From Mycobacterium heckeshornense (GTDB taxonomy: Bacteria; Actinomycetota; Actinomycetes; Mycobacteriales; Mycobacteriaceae), in contig NZ_AP024237.1 of the NCBI RefSeq assembly GCF_016592155.1, positions 2,480,001-2,544,000 of the forward strand: a stretch of DNA of 64,000 nucleotides, written 5' to 3'. The notes beneath the pieces were generated by a model. The model saw only the letters and a program-made list of their open reading frames with translations. It did no database searches and was not told the DNA's origin. Below are positions 20,129-29,265 of this stretch, in pieces (position 1 is the stretch's first letter; the number at the start of each line of letters is the position of its first letter). Both the position numbers and the translations under genes were made by a program.

Positions 20129-22264
20129 ATGCCCGAGCCCGCCCCGTCGCTGGTCGAACTCGCCGAAAAGTTCGGCATCGCCACCGAATACGAGGATTGG
20201 GCGGGCCGCCACATCACCATTCCGGAGACCACGTTGGTGGCGGTACTCGGCGCCTTCGGTGTGGCCGCCGCGACCGAGCAGGAGCGCCGGGCTGCGCTGG
20301 ACGCCCACCAGCGTGCGTATTGGGCGCGGGCGCTGCCCCCCGCGATCGTTGCGCGCGCCGGTTCGCAGACCAGCTTTTGGGTACACGTCAGCCACGGTGA
20401 TCCGGCCGAGGTATGGCTGCAGCTGGAGGACGGCACCGCGCGCCGCGACCTCCGCCAGGTCGACAACTTCGCCGCACCCTTCGATCTCGACGGCCGCTTG
20501 ATCGGCGAGGCCAGCTTCGTGCTGCCGTCCGACCTGCCGCTCGGCTATCACCGGCTGCACCTGCGTTCCGGCGAACATGACGCCAACACGGCAGTGATCG
20601 TGACGCCGGACCGGCTGGGGATCCCCGAGCGGCTCGGGCACCAGCGGGCCTGGGGTCTGGCCATCCAGCTGTATAGTGTGCGGTCTCAACATTCCTGGGG
20701 CGTCGGCGACCTCAGCGATCTCACCGACCTGGCCGTGTGGTCGGCCGTACGGCACGGCGCGGGCTACCTGCTGGTCAACCCGCTGCACGCGGCCACGCCG
20801 ACCACGCCGATGGAGCCCTCGCCGTACCTGCCGGCGTCACGGCGCTTCGTCAACCCGCTTTACCTTCGCGTCGAGGCGATCCCGGAATTTGCCTACCTGC
20901 GCAAGCGCGGCCGGGTCTGGCGGCTGCGGCATGAGGCCCAGCGGCGGGCCGATCGATCCGAGCTGATCGACCGGGACAGTGCCTGGGCGGCTAAACGCCG
21001 GGCGCTCAAAGCGGTATACCGGGTGCCGCGCTCGGCGGGCCGCGAGTTGGCCTATGCGGCGTTTCGCGCCCGAGAAGGTGCCGCGCTCGACGACTTCGCC
21101 ACCTGGTGTGCGCTGGCCGAGCGTTATGGGGCCGACTGGCATCGGTGGCCACCAGAGCTGCAGCATCCCGCCGGGCCGGGCGTCGCCGATTTCGTCGCGA
21201 AACATCCCCGTGCGGTGGATTTTCACCGGTGGCTGCAATGGCAGCTCGACGACCAACTGGCCGCCGCCCAATCGCGGGCGCTGCGGGCCGGGATGGCGCT
21301 GGGCATCATGCACGACCTTGCGGTCGGCGTACACCCCAACGGCGCCGACGCCTGGGCTCTGCAGGACGTGTTGGCGCTCGGAGTGACGGCGGGCGCACCG
21401 CCGGACGAGTTCAACCAGCTCGGGCAGGATTGGTCGCAACCACCGTGGCGGCCGGACCGCCTGGTAGAGCACGAGTACAAGCCGCTGCGGGCCATGATCC
21501 GGTCCGTGCTGCGGCATGCCGGCGGTATCCGGATCGACCACATCATCGGGCTGTTTCGGCTGTGGTGGATTCCGCGAGGCGCTCCGCCCACCGCGGGCAC
21601 CTACGTGCGTTACGACCACGAGGCGATGGTCGGCATTGTCGCCCTGGAGGCGCACCGCGCTGGCGCGCTGGTGGTGGGTGAGGATCTGGGCACCGTCGAG
21701 CGGTGGGTCCGCGACTATCTGCGGGGCCGTGGGGTGTTTGGCACCTCGATCCTGTGGTTCGAGCTGGACCGTGACGGCGACCGCGGGCCGTTGCCGGCCG
21801 AGCGCTGGCGCGAGTACTGCCTGTCGTCGGTCACGACCCACGACCTGCCCCCAACCGCCGGCTATCTGTCCGGAGAGCATGTGCGGCTACGGGAATCCCT
21901 GGGTTTGTTAACCCGGCCGGTACAGGAGGAACTGGAAGCCAATCGCAAGGAACTGGCCGCCTGGACCGCCGAGTTGCGCCGCGTCGGACTGCTGGGTGAC
22001 GACGCCGCTGTCGCGGAGACGGTCGTTGCTCTGCACCGGTATCTGGGGCGCACCCCGTCGCGGCTGCTCGGGCTGGCGCTGACCGATGCGGTCGGCGACC
22101 GGCGCACCCAGAACCAGCCGGGCACCACCGATGAATATCCCAACTGGCGGGTTCCGCTGGCCGGGCCGGACGGCAGGCCGTTGCTGCTCGAGGAGGTGTT
22201 CACCGACGGTCGGGCCGCCGCGTTGGCCGAGACAATGCGGGCAGCTACCGCCACCACCTGTTAG
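20129..22264 (+). CDS. malQ: 4-alpha-glucanotransferase (amylomaltase) MalQ
   Basis: 711 residues, a GH77 enzyme that transfers maltooligosaccharyl units in glycogen and maltodextrin metabolism. Catalytic features: nucleophile Asp in R-I-D-H-I-I-G-L-F-R, general acid Glu in V-G-E-D-L-G, and the stabilising Asp in T-T-H-D-L-P-P-T. ATG 20129 (MPEPAPSLVELAEKFG) matches the M. tuberculosis MalQ N-terminus; the longer reading from 20099 is not needed. It is divergent from eccB5 as in M. tuberculosis (Rv1781c/Rv1782). Confidence 0.96.
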   Translation: MPEPAPSLVELAEKFGIATEYEDWAGRHITIPETTLVAVLGAFGVAAATEQERRAALDAHQRAYWARALPPAIVARAGSQTSFWVHVSHGDPAEVWLQLEDGTARRDLRQVDNFAAPFDLDGRLIGEASFVLPSDLPLGYHRLHLRSGEHDANTAVIVTPDRLGIPERLGHQRAWGLAIQLYSVRSQHSWGVGDLSDLTDLAVWSAVRHGAGYLLVNPLHAATPTTPMEPSPYLPASRRFVNPLYLRVEAIPEFAYLRKRGRVWRLRHEAQRRADRSELIDRDSAWAAKRRALKAVYRVPRSAGRELAYAAFRAREGAALDDFATWCALAERYGADWHRWPPELQHPAGPGVADFVAKHPRAVDFHRWLQWQLDDQLAAAQSRALRAGMALGIMHDLAVGVHPNGADAWALQDVLALGVTAGAPPDEFNQLGQDWSQPPWRPDRLVEHEYKPLRAMIRSVLRHAGGIRIDHIIGLFRLWWIPRGAPPTAGTYVRYDHEAMVGIVALEAHRAGALVVGEDLGTVERWVRDYLRGRGVFGTSILWFELDRDGDRGPLPAERWREYCLSSVTTHDLPPTAGYLSGEHVRLRESLGLLTRPVQEELEANRKELAAWTAELRRVGLLGDDAAVAETVVALHRYLGRTPSRLLGLALTDAVGDRRTQNQPGTTDEYPNWRVPLAGPDGRPLLLEEVFTDGRAAALAETMRAATATTC

Positions 22265-22275
22265 CTTCGAGTGCC

Positions 22276-23157
22276 ATGAAAGTCGCCGTGGTCGCCCCGG
22301 TCGCCGCCGGGGTCACCGCGGACCCGGCGTGGATGGTGGGCTTCGCCCAGCACCTCGAGGCCTGTGGTTTTGAATCGATCGTTGTCGCCGAACACAGCGT
22401 GTTAGCGGCCCGCTATGACAGCGTCTACCCGTACGACAGTTCTGGTCGGGTGGATTTGGCCGCCGATTGCCCGGTGCCGGATCCCCTTGAGCTGCTTGCG
22501 TTTTTGGCCGGCCACACCGAGCGGCTGGGATTGGCTACCGGGGTGCTGGTGTTGCCCAACCACCATCCCGTCGTGCTGGCCAAACGAGCGGCTACGGTCG
22601 ATGTGCTCTCAGGTGGTCGGCTTCGATTGTGCGTCGGCGTGGGATGGCTGCGCGAAGAGGTGGAGGCGTGCGGGACTGCCTTCGCCACCCGGGGCCGGCG
22701 GGCCGACGAGCAGTTGACGGTGCTGCGCGCACTGTGGGCTGACCACCCGCGTGGCGTCAGCCACCACGGCGAGTTTTTCGACTTCGACGACGTGATGTGC
22801 TATCCCAAACCCGTTGCCGGCGCGCGTCTTCCGGTGCACATCGGTGGACACAGCCGGGCGGCGGCGCAGCGGGCCGGACGCTTGGGTGACGGGTTGCAGC
22901 CCCTGGGTGTCAGCGGCACCCGGTTGGCGTCGCTGCTGACGCTGATGCGCGAGGAAGCGGTGGCAGTCGGACGCGACCCGGGCGCATTGGAGGTGTCGCT
23001 GGGCCATCTGGTTACCAAGATCGACGCCGACCGCGCTGGCCGCCTCGCCGATCAGGGCGCCGACCGCATTGTGTTGGGCATGCCCGCGATCAACGACATC
23101 GAGCAGGCCAAAGACGTCCTGTCTGCGTGCGCGCAACGGCTGGGGCTGTCGCCATGA
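22276..23157 (+). CDS. LLM-class F420-dependent oxidoreductase
   Basis: 293 residues. A luciferase-like TIM barrel with V-V-A-E-H near the N-terminus, L-A-T-G-V-L-V-L-P-N-H-H-P-V-V-L-A-K, S-G-G-R-L-R-L-C-V-G-V-G-W and V-H-I-G-G-H-S, typical of the TIGR03619 group of F420-dependent enzymes. Substrate unknown. It overlaps the SnoaL-like gene by 4 bp (ATGA), so the two are translationally coupled and probably act in one pathway. Confidence 0.9.
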   Translation: MKVAVVAPVAAGVTADPAWMVGFAQHLEACGFESIVVAEHSVLAARYDSVYPYDSSGRVDLAADCPVPDPLELLAFLAGHTERLGLATGVLVLPNHHPVVLAKRAATVDVLSGGRLRLCVGVGWLREEVEACGTAFATRGRRADEQLTVLRALWADHPRGVSHHGEFFDFDDVMCYPKPVAGARLPVHIGGHSRAAAQRAGRLGDGLQPLGVSGTRLASLLTLMREEAVAVGRDPGALEVSLGHLVTKIDADRAGRLADQGADRIVLGMPAINDIEQAKDVLSACAQRLGLSP

Positions 23158-23627
23158 CCGTGTGTCCAGCCGACCGGATGGCACTATCGGATTTGGTCCA
23201 CCGCTACGCCAGCGGCATTGATGATCGTCAGTTCGACACGGTGGCAGAGCTTTTCACGCAGGATGCCGAAATGACGGTGCCGGACCCGCCGGCGAAGCTC
23301 GAGCCCGTCCTCCGTCACGCCGGACCGGCCGCTATCGGCGCGGCGATCACCGCAGTCGCTACGACAGTGCGCACCGAGCATGCGATTGTCGGGGAGGTCT
23401 ACGACCCCGGGCCGGACCCCGACGCTGCGCGCGGACGCATCACGTGCGTCGCGCACCACTGGGACCAGCGCGGTGGGGAGCTCATCGACGTGGTGTGGCA
23501 TCTGCGCTACGACGACGACTATCGGCGCACCGATGCCGGTTGGCGGATCTGTCGGCGGGTGCTGACGATCAATGCCATCGAGACCCGGGTGCTGCGACGA
23601 CTGCGCCCGGCCGACGTTCCCAGCTAA
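23154..23627 (+). CDS. SnoaL-like / NTF2-fold protein
   Basis: 157 residues from ATG 23154. Pattern of the SnoaL_4-like cone fold: helix D-L-V-H-R-Y-A-S-G-I-D-D-R-Q-F-D-T, F-T-Q-D-A-E-M, an H-x(n)-H in mid-protein and a C-terminal W-R-I-C-R-R-V-L. Many act as isomerases, cyclases or hydrolases on polyketide, steroid or aromatic substrates. Coupled to the LLM oxidoreductase upstream. Catalytic function not inferable from sequence alone. Confidence 0.85.
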   Translation: MTVCPADRMALSDLVHRYASGIDDRQFDTVAELFTQDAEMTVPDPPAKLEPVLRHAGPAAIGAAITAVATTVRTEHAIVGEVYDPGPDPDAARGRITCVAHHWDQRGGELIDVVWHLRYDDDYRRTDAGWRICRRVLTINAIETRVLRRLRPADVPS

Positions 23628-23692
23628 CTCCCAGGCGTTGTTTCCATTATGTTAATCACGTCACACAGCGGTAATAGTGTATCTTCGCGCGG

Positions 23693-25525
23693 GTGACGAC
23701 AGACGTTAACGACGCCCCAGCGCACAAGGGCTCGGCTGGCGGTGGTGTACCGGCGCACAACGGCACTGCCACCGCATTGGCGGTCGGCACCCCGCTAACG
23801 TTTGACCCGGACTATCGCAGCGAAGTACACACCGCCGAGGACACCATCGATGTGGAGACCTACGGCGGTGGGTTCGACCTGACCAGGCGGGCCACCGCAC
23901 CAAAGCTACGGGTGGGCCCAGACAAGTGGTTCAACTTGCTATGGCTGATCCCGATTGGCTTCGCGCTGCTGGTCGCAGCGGTCGCGATCGGCAAAGGCCT
24001 GTACCACATGCCGGCGGTGCAGAACTTCATTGCGCGTTATCCCGGCACAACTACGCACGGCGTCAAGCCCGGCATCCCGGCGTGGATTGGCTGGACCCAT
24101 TTCTTCAATCTTTTCATGATGATGTTCATCATCAGAACCGGGATCCAGATCCTCTGCGACCATCCGAGGCTGTATTTCAGCCGCAACGCCACGCCCGGCA
24201 AGGACGAGTGGCTACGGGTGGGCCCACCCGTTCCGGACGACGAGTACTGGACTGCTAACGCCGACACCGTCGCGCTGCCAAGGCATTTCGGGCTCCCCGG
24301 ATTCCGCCACTCGATCGGCCTGGCGCGGTGGTGGCATTTGGGCGTTGACGTGTTGTGGCTGCTTAACGGCGCGGTCTTCTACGTGCTGCTGTTTGCCACC
24401 GGACAGTGGCGGCACATCGTGCCGACCAGCTGGGACGTCGTCCCCAACGCCGCCTCAGTGGCAATCCAGTACCTGTCTTTGCACTGGCCAACCGACAACG
24501 GGTGGGTGGCCTACAACGGGTTGCAAGTGCTGGCGTACTTCACCACGGTGTTCATCGCCGCGCCGGCCGCGCTGTTCACCGGGCTGGGCATGTCACCGGC
24601 ACTTTCGCAGCGTGTGCATTGGCTCAGCAAGCGGTTGAGCATCCAGCATGCGCGCTCACTGCACTTCCTGGTGCTGGTGTATTTCTTGTTCTTCATCCTT
24701 GTGCACGTAACGCTGGTGTTCACCACCGACGCGCTGCGCAACCTCAACCACATGTTCGCCGCCCGCGACGACGACAGCTGGATCGGCTTCTGTTTTTTCG
24801 CCGCGGCCATGGTCGTGACTGCAGTGGCGTGGGTGTGGGCCACTCCCTTCACCATTCGCCATCCGCGGGTGGTGCAACGGGTGGGCTATGCGCTCGTCGG
24901 ACCGTTCCAGCGGATGCTGGAGAAGTTGGACCCCAAGCCGGGCGCCTTCACCGAAGACGACATCTCCCCGCATCACTGGCGCAACGGTCGCCTGCCCGAG
25001 ACCGTCGAATACAAGGAGCTGGAGAAGAACGACTTCCGCGATTGGCGGCTGCGGGTGTACGGCCTCGTCGAGCAGCCGATGGAGTTCTCGCTCGACGATC
25101 TCAAGGCGCTGCCCTACCACGAGCAGATCAGCCAGCACTTCTGCATCCAGGCATGGTCGGGTGTGGCCAAATGGGGTGGCGTGCATATGAAGACGATCAT
25201 GGACATCGTCAAACCGCTGCCCGAGGCCAAATGGGTGGTGTTCTACTCCATGGGTCTCGGCGCAACCGGCGGGATCTACTACAACGCGCATCCCATCGCG
25301 CAGATGACGCATCACATGACCATGCTGGCCTACAACATGAACGACCAGCCGCTGCCCTACATGCACGGCAAGCCACTGCGGCTACGCAACGAATTGCAGC
25401 ACGGGTTCAAGCTGGTGAAGTGGATCAAGGGCATCGAGTTCGTCGCTGACTACCGCGAAATCGGCAGCGGCTACGGCGGATACAGCGAGGATCACAAGTT
25501 CTTCGGCCGCCATCAGACGCTATAA
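23693..25525 (+). CDS. Cytochrome b561-like membrane domain fused to sulfite-oxidase-type molybdopterin oxidoreductase
   Basis: 610 residues (GTG start). Residues about 75-400 hold four or five membrane helices with conserved His (W-T-H-F-F-N-L-F-M-M-M, R-S-L-H-F-L-V-L-V-Y-F, L-V-H-V-T-L-V), consistent with haem b ligation. The C-terminal ~200 residues form a YedY/MsrP- or sulfite-oxidase-like Mo-cofactor domain, with the predicted Mo-ligating Cys in H-F-C-I-Q-A-W-S-G-V-A-K-W-G-G. Usually these are separate YedY/YedZ-type subunits; here they are one chain. No Tat signal is visible. Substrate unknown. The upstream sequence around 23650-23690 is AT-richer and may hold its promoter. Confidence 0.85.
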   Translation: MTTDVNDAPAHKGSAGGGVPAHNGTATALAVGTPLTFDPDYRSEVHTAEDTIDVETYGGGFDLTRRATAPKLRVGPDKWFNLLWLIPIGFALLVAAVAIGKGLYHMPAVQNFIARYPGTTTHGVKPGIPAWIGWTHFFNLFMMMFIIRTGIQILCDHPRLYFSRNATPGKDEWLRVGPPVPDDEYWTANADTVALPRHFGLPGFRHSIGLARWWHLGVDVLWLLNGAVFYVLLFATGQWRHIVPTSWDVVPNAASVAIQYLSLHWPTDNGWVAYNGLQVLAYFTTVFIAAPAALFTGLGMSPALSQRVHWLSKRLSIQHARSLHFLVLVYFLFFILVHVTLVFTTDALRNLNHMFAARDDDSWIGFCFFAAAMVVTAVAWVWATPFTIRHPRVVQRVGYALVGPFQRMLEKLDPKPGAFTEDDISPHHWRNGRLPETVEYKELEKNDFRDWRLRVYGLVEQPMEFSLDDLKALPYHEQISQHFCIQAWSGVAKWGGVHMKTIMDIVKPLPEAKWVVFYSMGLGATGGIYYNAHPIAQMTHHMTMLAYNMNDQPLPYMHGKPLRLRNELQHGFKLVKWIKGIEFVADYREIGSGYGGYSEDHKFFGRHQTL

Positions 25526-25710
25526 CACGTTGCGCGGGCATGTAACAACGCGTCCGCCCCGAGCCACGTTGGGACAACCGCGGCGGCTTTTCGCGGTAGC
25601 ACTCGCAACGAGCACCGACCAGTCAACAGCTCGCAACCCGCTGGTCCTGCTCATCTCAAAAAATTAGGATCTCTTACCCACCGTTGTCGAATGCCGGATG
25701 GGGGATCCCG

Positions 25711-26436
25711 ATGTGCTCGTATCCGACCAAAGGCCGTAACCGGGCGGCCCGCAGCACCGGCGGACATGGCTTCCTGCGGGTGTGGATGGTGGTCGTGGCG
25801 GGTGTGGCTGCCGGAACGGCGGTTCCGGTGGTTCTGCACACTTCGCGCTACGGCCTGACCACCGGACAACTTCTGCTGGCGCTGTTTCTCTGGATCAATG
25901 TGTTGGTCACGTTCTTGGAAATCTCGCTGTTCCTGCAGATCAACCTGATCAAGGAACGCTATGCCGAGTACGTGCTGACTTATCGGGGCCGCGAGTTCGA
26001 CCGTCTCATCGAGTTCGTCACCGCGCCGATCCGATGGTCGGAAGTGCCGCGTCCGCGCAGATGGGCCGACGGATGGGCGACCTACGCACTCTTCGACGAC
26101 GCATACGCCAGCGAGAAAGCCTTCGGATTCTGGGGCGACACCGGCAACGGGTTTTCGACACTGATCCCATCGGCGCTATTCCTTTACGGCATGACCTATG
26201 ACGTGTTGCCGGCGCGATGGCTGGGCACTCTCGGCGTGGCGCTGTTCTGGCAGAAGCTCTACGGAACAGTGATCTACTTCTGGGCCTACCTTTACAACCG
26301 GCAATTCGCCGGCCACGCGAAGCGCGACGTGGTATTCGTCGTCCTGCTGAACGTGTTGTGGCTTCTTGGTCCTGCCTGGGGCCTTGTCGTCAGCATCGGC
26401 ATGATCAGATCCGGCGGCTTTGCGTTCGTCCGCTGA
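25711..26436 (+). CDS. Conserved multi-pass membrane protein, function unknown
   Basis: 241 residues from ATG 25711, preceded by a GGGGGA box; TTG 25684 is a weaker alternative. About five membrane helices: V-W-M-V-V-V-A-G-V-A-A-G, Q-L-L-L-A-L-F-L-W-I-N-V-L, L-I-P-S-A-L-F-L-Y-G, the segment around L-G-V-A-L-F-W-Q-K-L-Y-G, and V-V-F-V-V-L-L-N-V-L-W-L-L-G. An aromatic-rich soluble loop sits in the middle. I do not recognise the family. Confidence 0.75.
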   Translation: MCSYPTKGRNRAARSTGGHGFLRVWMVVVAGVAAGTAVPVVLHTSRYGLTTGQLLLALFLWINVLVTFLEISLFLQINLIKERYAEYVLTYRGREFDRLIEFVTAPIRWSEVPRPRRWADGWATYALFDDAYASEKAFGFWGDTGNGFSTLIPSALFLYGMTYDVLPARWLGTLGVALFWQKLYGTVIYFWAYLYNRQFAGHAKRDVVFVVLLNVLWLLGPAWGLVVSIGMIRSGGFAFVR

Positions 26437-26616
26437 CCAGGCGCTACCGGTTGGTTGCGTTGCGTGCGGCCGTGGGCCAACCGTCGCGAACAACACATCC
26501 AGCCCCGGCTTCCCCGCGCTGACCCGCGCGGCCAGCCGTTTCCCCGGGCCCGAATTTGGGTAGCAGCCCAACACCGCTTAGGGCGGCAAAATTGCAGTGA
26601 CAGTGGGGAGAAGCTG

Positions 26617-26919
26617 ATGGGAGAAACCTCACAGGACCCGGTCGATTACCACCGGACCACGCGGCCGCACGCCGGCGAGGCGATAAAAGACACGGCGAAG
26701 CTGCCCGGGCTTGTCTTGGTCGGAGCCGGTGTGGTGGCGATGGCGATTTGCGTGGCCGCATTGGCGATGGGGCAGGTCGGCGTCGGCATCGCGGCCGTGG
26801 TCGTCGGGCTGCTTGCCAGTGCAGCCGGGCTGGCCTGGCTTGCCGCGGAGCGCAGGCGGGTACGCGACATCGAACGCCGGCAGCCCACGCCCCGGTCGGG
26901 TGATACCCCCCGGAACTAG
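26617..26919 (+). CDS. UsfY-family small membrane protein
   Basis: 100 residues. It begins MGETSQDPVDYHRTTRPHAGE, closely resembling UsfY of the mycobacterial sigF region (MGDTFHDPVDHLRTTRP). It has two membrane helices at about 30-50 and 55-75, then a basic tail A-E-R-R-R-V-R. Role unknown; UsfY homologues are SigF/stress-associated in mycobacteria. It stands alone here, without usfX/sigF neighbours, so it is probably a paralogue. Confidence 0.8.
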   Translation: MGETSQDPVDYHRTTRPHAGEAIKDTAKLPGLVLVGAGVVAMAICVAALAMGQVGVGIAAVVVGLLASAAGLAWLAAERRRVRDIERRQPTPRSGDTPRN

Positions 26920-26962
26920 GCGACGGCGCGGATGTGCGTCAAGGGGCGATGCGGCCAGCCGC

Positions 26963-27391
26963 TCAGCGTAAGGCTGCCAGGTTGGCTATCGACTTGTGCA
27001 CATCAGACTTGACGACCCGGGCGACCAGCCCCCCGAGCGGCCCGTTGAGCACACCGCCCGTGATCTCGGCGGTCAGACGAAACACGGTGCCAGGATGGTT
27101 GTCGGCGAGTGTCATCCTCACCGCGAGCCGAATTCCGCCGCGGCCCCGGCCTTTTAGTTCAATTACTTCGGGTTCGTCGTAACGAGTGACCGTCCAGTGA
27201 ACGACGTTGCGAAAACCCTTCACCTTGATGCACGCCGACACGCGGGTGCCCTCCTCGATGGTTGACGGAACAGCGCTGCGCCAGCCGCCGAAAATTGTCA
27301 TCCACTCCCCGAACCGGCTTAGATCTGACGCCAGCTTCCAGGCGGCCGCCGGTTCTAGCCCGGATGTTGTCGAAACCTCTACTCGAGCCAC
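26963..27391 (-). CDS. SRPBCC-family protein
   Basis: 142 residues with a START-like helix-grip pattern: an N-terminal strand V-E-V-S-T-T-S-G-L-E-P, helix P-A-A-A-W-K-L-A-S-D-L-S-R-F-G-E-W, long beta-rich middle and a C-terminal helix L-G-G-L-V-A-R-V-V-K-S-D-V-H-K-S-I-A-N-L. Similar to mycobacterial polyketide-cyclase/dehydrase-like proteins. It faces the UsfY gene tail to tail. Ligand unknown. Confidence 0.8.
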   Translation of the reverse strand: MARVEVSTTSGLEPAAAWKLASDLSRFGEWMTIFGGWRSAVPSTIEEGTRVSACIKVKGFRNVVHWTVTRYDEPEVIELKGRGRGGIRLAVRMTLADNHPGTVFRLTAEITGGVLNGPLGGLVARVVKSDVHKSIANLAALR

Positions 27392-27483
27392 GTCGTGGCC
27401 CGTGCGCTAACCACCACTACCGGATACACGCGGGTCGGCATACCCGGCCCGAACCGCCCGATAAACCCCCTCGCCGCCGCGGT

Positions 27484-28065
27484 TCAGTCGCGGTCCCAGG
27501 CGGCAGCCAGTTGCTCTGCCACGTCGATAACTTGAGCGGCTTGTGATTGCGGCGAGTCGATTTCGTTGGCGACGTGCCAGGCGATGTAGCGGCGAATCTC
27601 ACCATCGACGCCCGCCACGATCCGCAACAGCTCACCGCGGATCGAGGTAGCGGCGACGTGAACCATGATGTCCGACGGCCTCGGCTTGCCCACGTCGATA
27701 ACCAGCAGCAGCGGCTCGGCCGCGTGCGCCGAGGCGCGCAAGGCGATTTCGCCGTCGACCATGAACCGCTGCTTGTCTAATCGCAAATCGACGATCATCT
27801 CGATGGCCAGCGGAATCCGGATATCGAAGGTGATCAGCTGGCCGAGCTTCCGGGTCACTTGTGGTTGCTGGATCTTGACGTTCGCGCTGACCCGGGCAAG
27901 CCCGCCCGGTCCCTGCCGGATCGGGCCGGTCTGGAACTCTTCACCGGCGATCTGGCTGAACGCCGCGGCGACGCGGGCCTCGGTAACAGCGACCTCGAAG
28001 AACCTGCGACCGAATTCTTCGTAGGTCACGTAGTTGTGGGGCTGCATAAATTCATACCGTCTCAT
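27484..28065 (-). CDS. Conserved hypothetical protein, function unknown
   Basis: 193 residues, soluble, with no signal peptide or membrane segment. N-terminus M-R-R-Y-E-F-M-Q-P-H-N-Y-V-T-Y-E-E-F-G-R-R-F-F-E. The middle is beta-rich (I-T-F-D-I-R-I-P-L-A-I-E-M-I-V-D-L-R), followed by a C-terminal helical part. The codon pattern is typical of the genome and the open frame is long, supporting a real gene. Same strand as the SRPBCC gene, 92 bp upstream of it. I do not recognise the family. Confidence 0.7.
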   Translation of the reverse strand: MRRYEFMQPHNYVTYEEFGRRFFEVAVTEARVAAAFSQIAGEEFQTGPIRQGPGGLARVSANVKIQQPQVTRKLGQLITFDIRIPLAIEMIVDLRLDKQRFMVDGEIALRASAHAAEPLLLVIDVGKPRPSDIMVHVAATSIRGELLRIVAGVDGEIRRYIAWHVANEIDSPQSQAAQVIDVAEQLAAAWDRD

Positions 28066-28303
28066 GTCGTCGGCGTTGTGGGTCGCTGACCCGCCTACGC
28101 CAGGGCATGTTGGCCCTCAACCGTGTCGACCGCCGGCTGCGAACCGACCTCGGACGGTAAGAAGATTCGGACATCGCACCGCCGCGATGGCACATCGGCA
28201 CCAGGGTTCGATTCCGGTCGGGTTCGCAACCACCACCCCAATCCTCGATTCGCCTCGGCAGGTGCCTGTCAGCTGCGAGAACCTGGCGGTGTTTGTCAGT
28301 TCC

Positions 28304-28939
28304 ATGCGCGCCCACAAAGATTCTGAAACCCGCTCTCCCCGAGCGCGATTGGGACCGGCGCTGGCCTGGCTGGGCGGTGGCCACTGGGCGGAGCTCGCTG
28401 AGCGCCATCAGCGCTCCACCCAGGCGATCGCCGGATTGGTCGTGCTGTTCGGCGCCGGTTCGGCTTGGCTGGCCGCCGCGGTTGCCGTCGGGGCATCGGC
28501 GCGCTGGCCGATGCCGGCCATCCTGCCGTTGACGCTGGTCTTCGGCCTGCTGGTCGGCGCGGTGACACGCGCCACTGCGAGCGGCCCGACCCGCGGCTGG
28601 CCGGGCTTGGTCGCACGCGCTGCGGTGGCGGTCGTGGTTGGAATTGCGGTGGCCGAGCTAAGTGGGCTCGCGGTGTTGTCCGGTTCGATCGATCGCCGTC
28701 TCGCCGAGCAGGCCGTGCAGCGTGCCGACTCCGCGCCCACGGTCGCGCAGGCCTCGGCCCACCTCGACCGGGCACGCGCGGCACGCAGTGCCCTGGACAA
28801 CGCCGTCGAGCAGGCCCGTGTCGTCGACACCACGACGCAACCACTGCGGGCGGCGCGCCAGGTGTTCGAGGAGGTCGAGGAGATTACCTTTTCGCTCAAT
28901 CGCACCCGCAGGGTGACCGTGAGCGCCGCAGCCGCGTGA
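28304..28939 (+). CDS. DUF4407-like membrane protein
   Basis: 211 residues from ATG 28304. Three or four membrane helices (A-I-A-G-L-V-V-L-F-G-A-G-S-A-W-L, I-L-P-L-T-L-V-F-G-L-L-V-G-A-V, A-A-V-A-V-V-V-G-I-A-V-A-E) are followed by a helical, probably coiled-coil region with repeated A-x-x-x-A-R. Arrangement matches actinobacterial DUF4407 proteins, though shorter than many. The frame extends upstream to 28034 but that part has no domain support. Function unknown. Confidence 0.7.
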   Translation: MRAHKDSETRSPRARLGPALAWLGGGHWAELAERHQRSTQAIAGLVVLFGAGSAWLAAAVAVGASARWPMPAILPLTLVFGLLVGAVTRATASGPTRGWPGLVARAAVAVVVGIAVAELSGLAVLSGSIDRRLAEQAVQRADSAPTVAQASAHLDRARAARSALDNAVEQARVVDTTTQPLRAARQVFEEVEEITFSLNRTRRVTVSAAAA

Positions 28940-29265
28940 CGAGCTGACGGCATCGGATGCGCCCCGCGACGTGGAATCAGGCGGCGGGCCGGCCGAATTG
29001 GGCGCACCGGACGGTCCGCGCCAGCTGTGGCCCGGGCAGTAGCCGGCGTGACCGCTCGCGTCATCAAACAAATCGACAAGAGTCGAATAGTGCATCGAAT
29101 ACCTTGGCAAGCACGATATTTCGTACGTTGCAGAACAATCCAACAACCATCGCAGAAATAGCCGGTGTCAACGAAAATTTAAGGCGTATAAGGCTTTTTT
29201 GCCTGCACACCCAATTATCGACTTCTTGTGGTATTTGTAACCGATGCCACTAAGAGAAGTGAATC
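28940..29265. other. AT-rich intergenic stretch upstream of the NlpC/P60-like gene
   Basis: 326 bp whose second half (29080-29265) is strikingly AT-rich for this genome. A plus-strand ORF here (28957-29253) has no family support. The sequence around 29180-29204 contains AAGGC-T6-GCCT, a small hairpin. It probably includes the promoter of the peptidase gene and marks the edge of a recently acquired patch. Confidence 0.4.

Noticed and set aside
28190..28230. T-arm-like string GGGTTCGATTCCGG, possible tRNA
   Set aside because: The flanking five bases on each side do not pair, and no acceptor or anticodon arm can be built.
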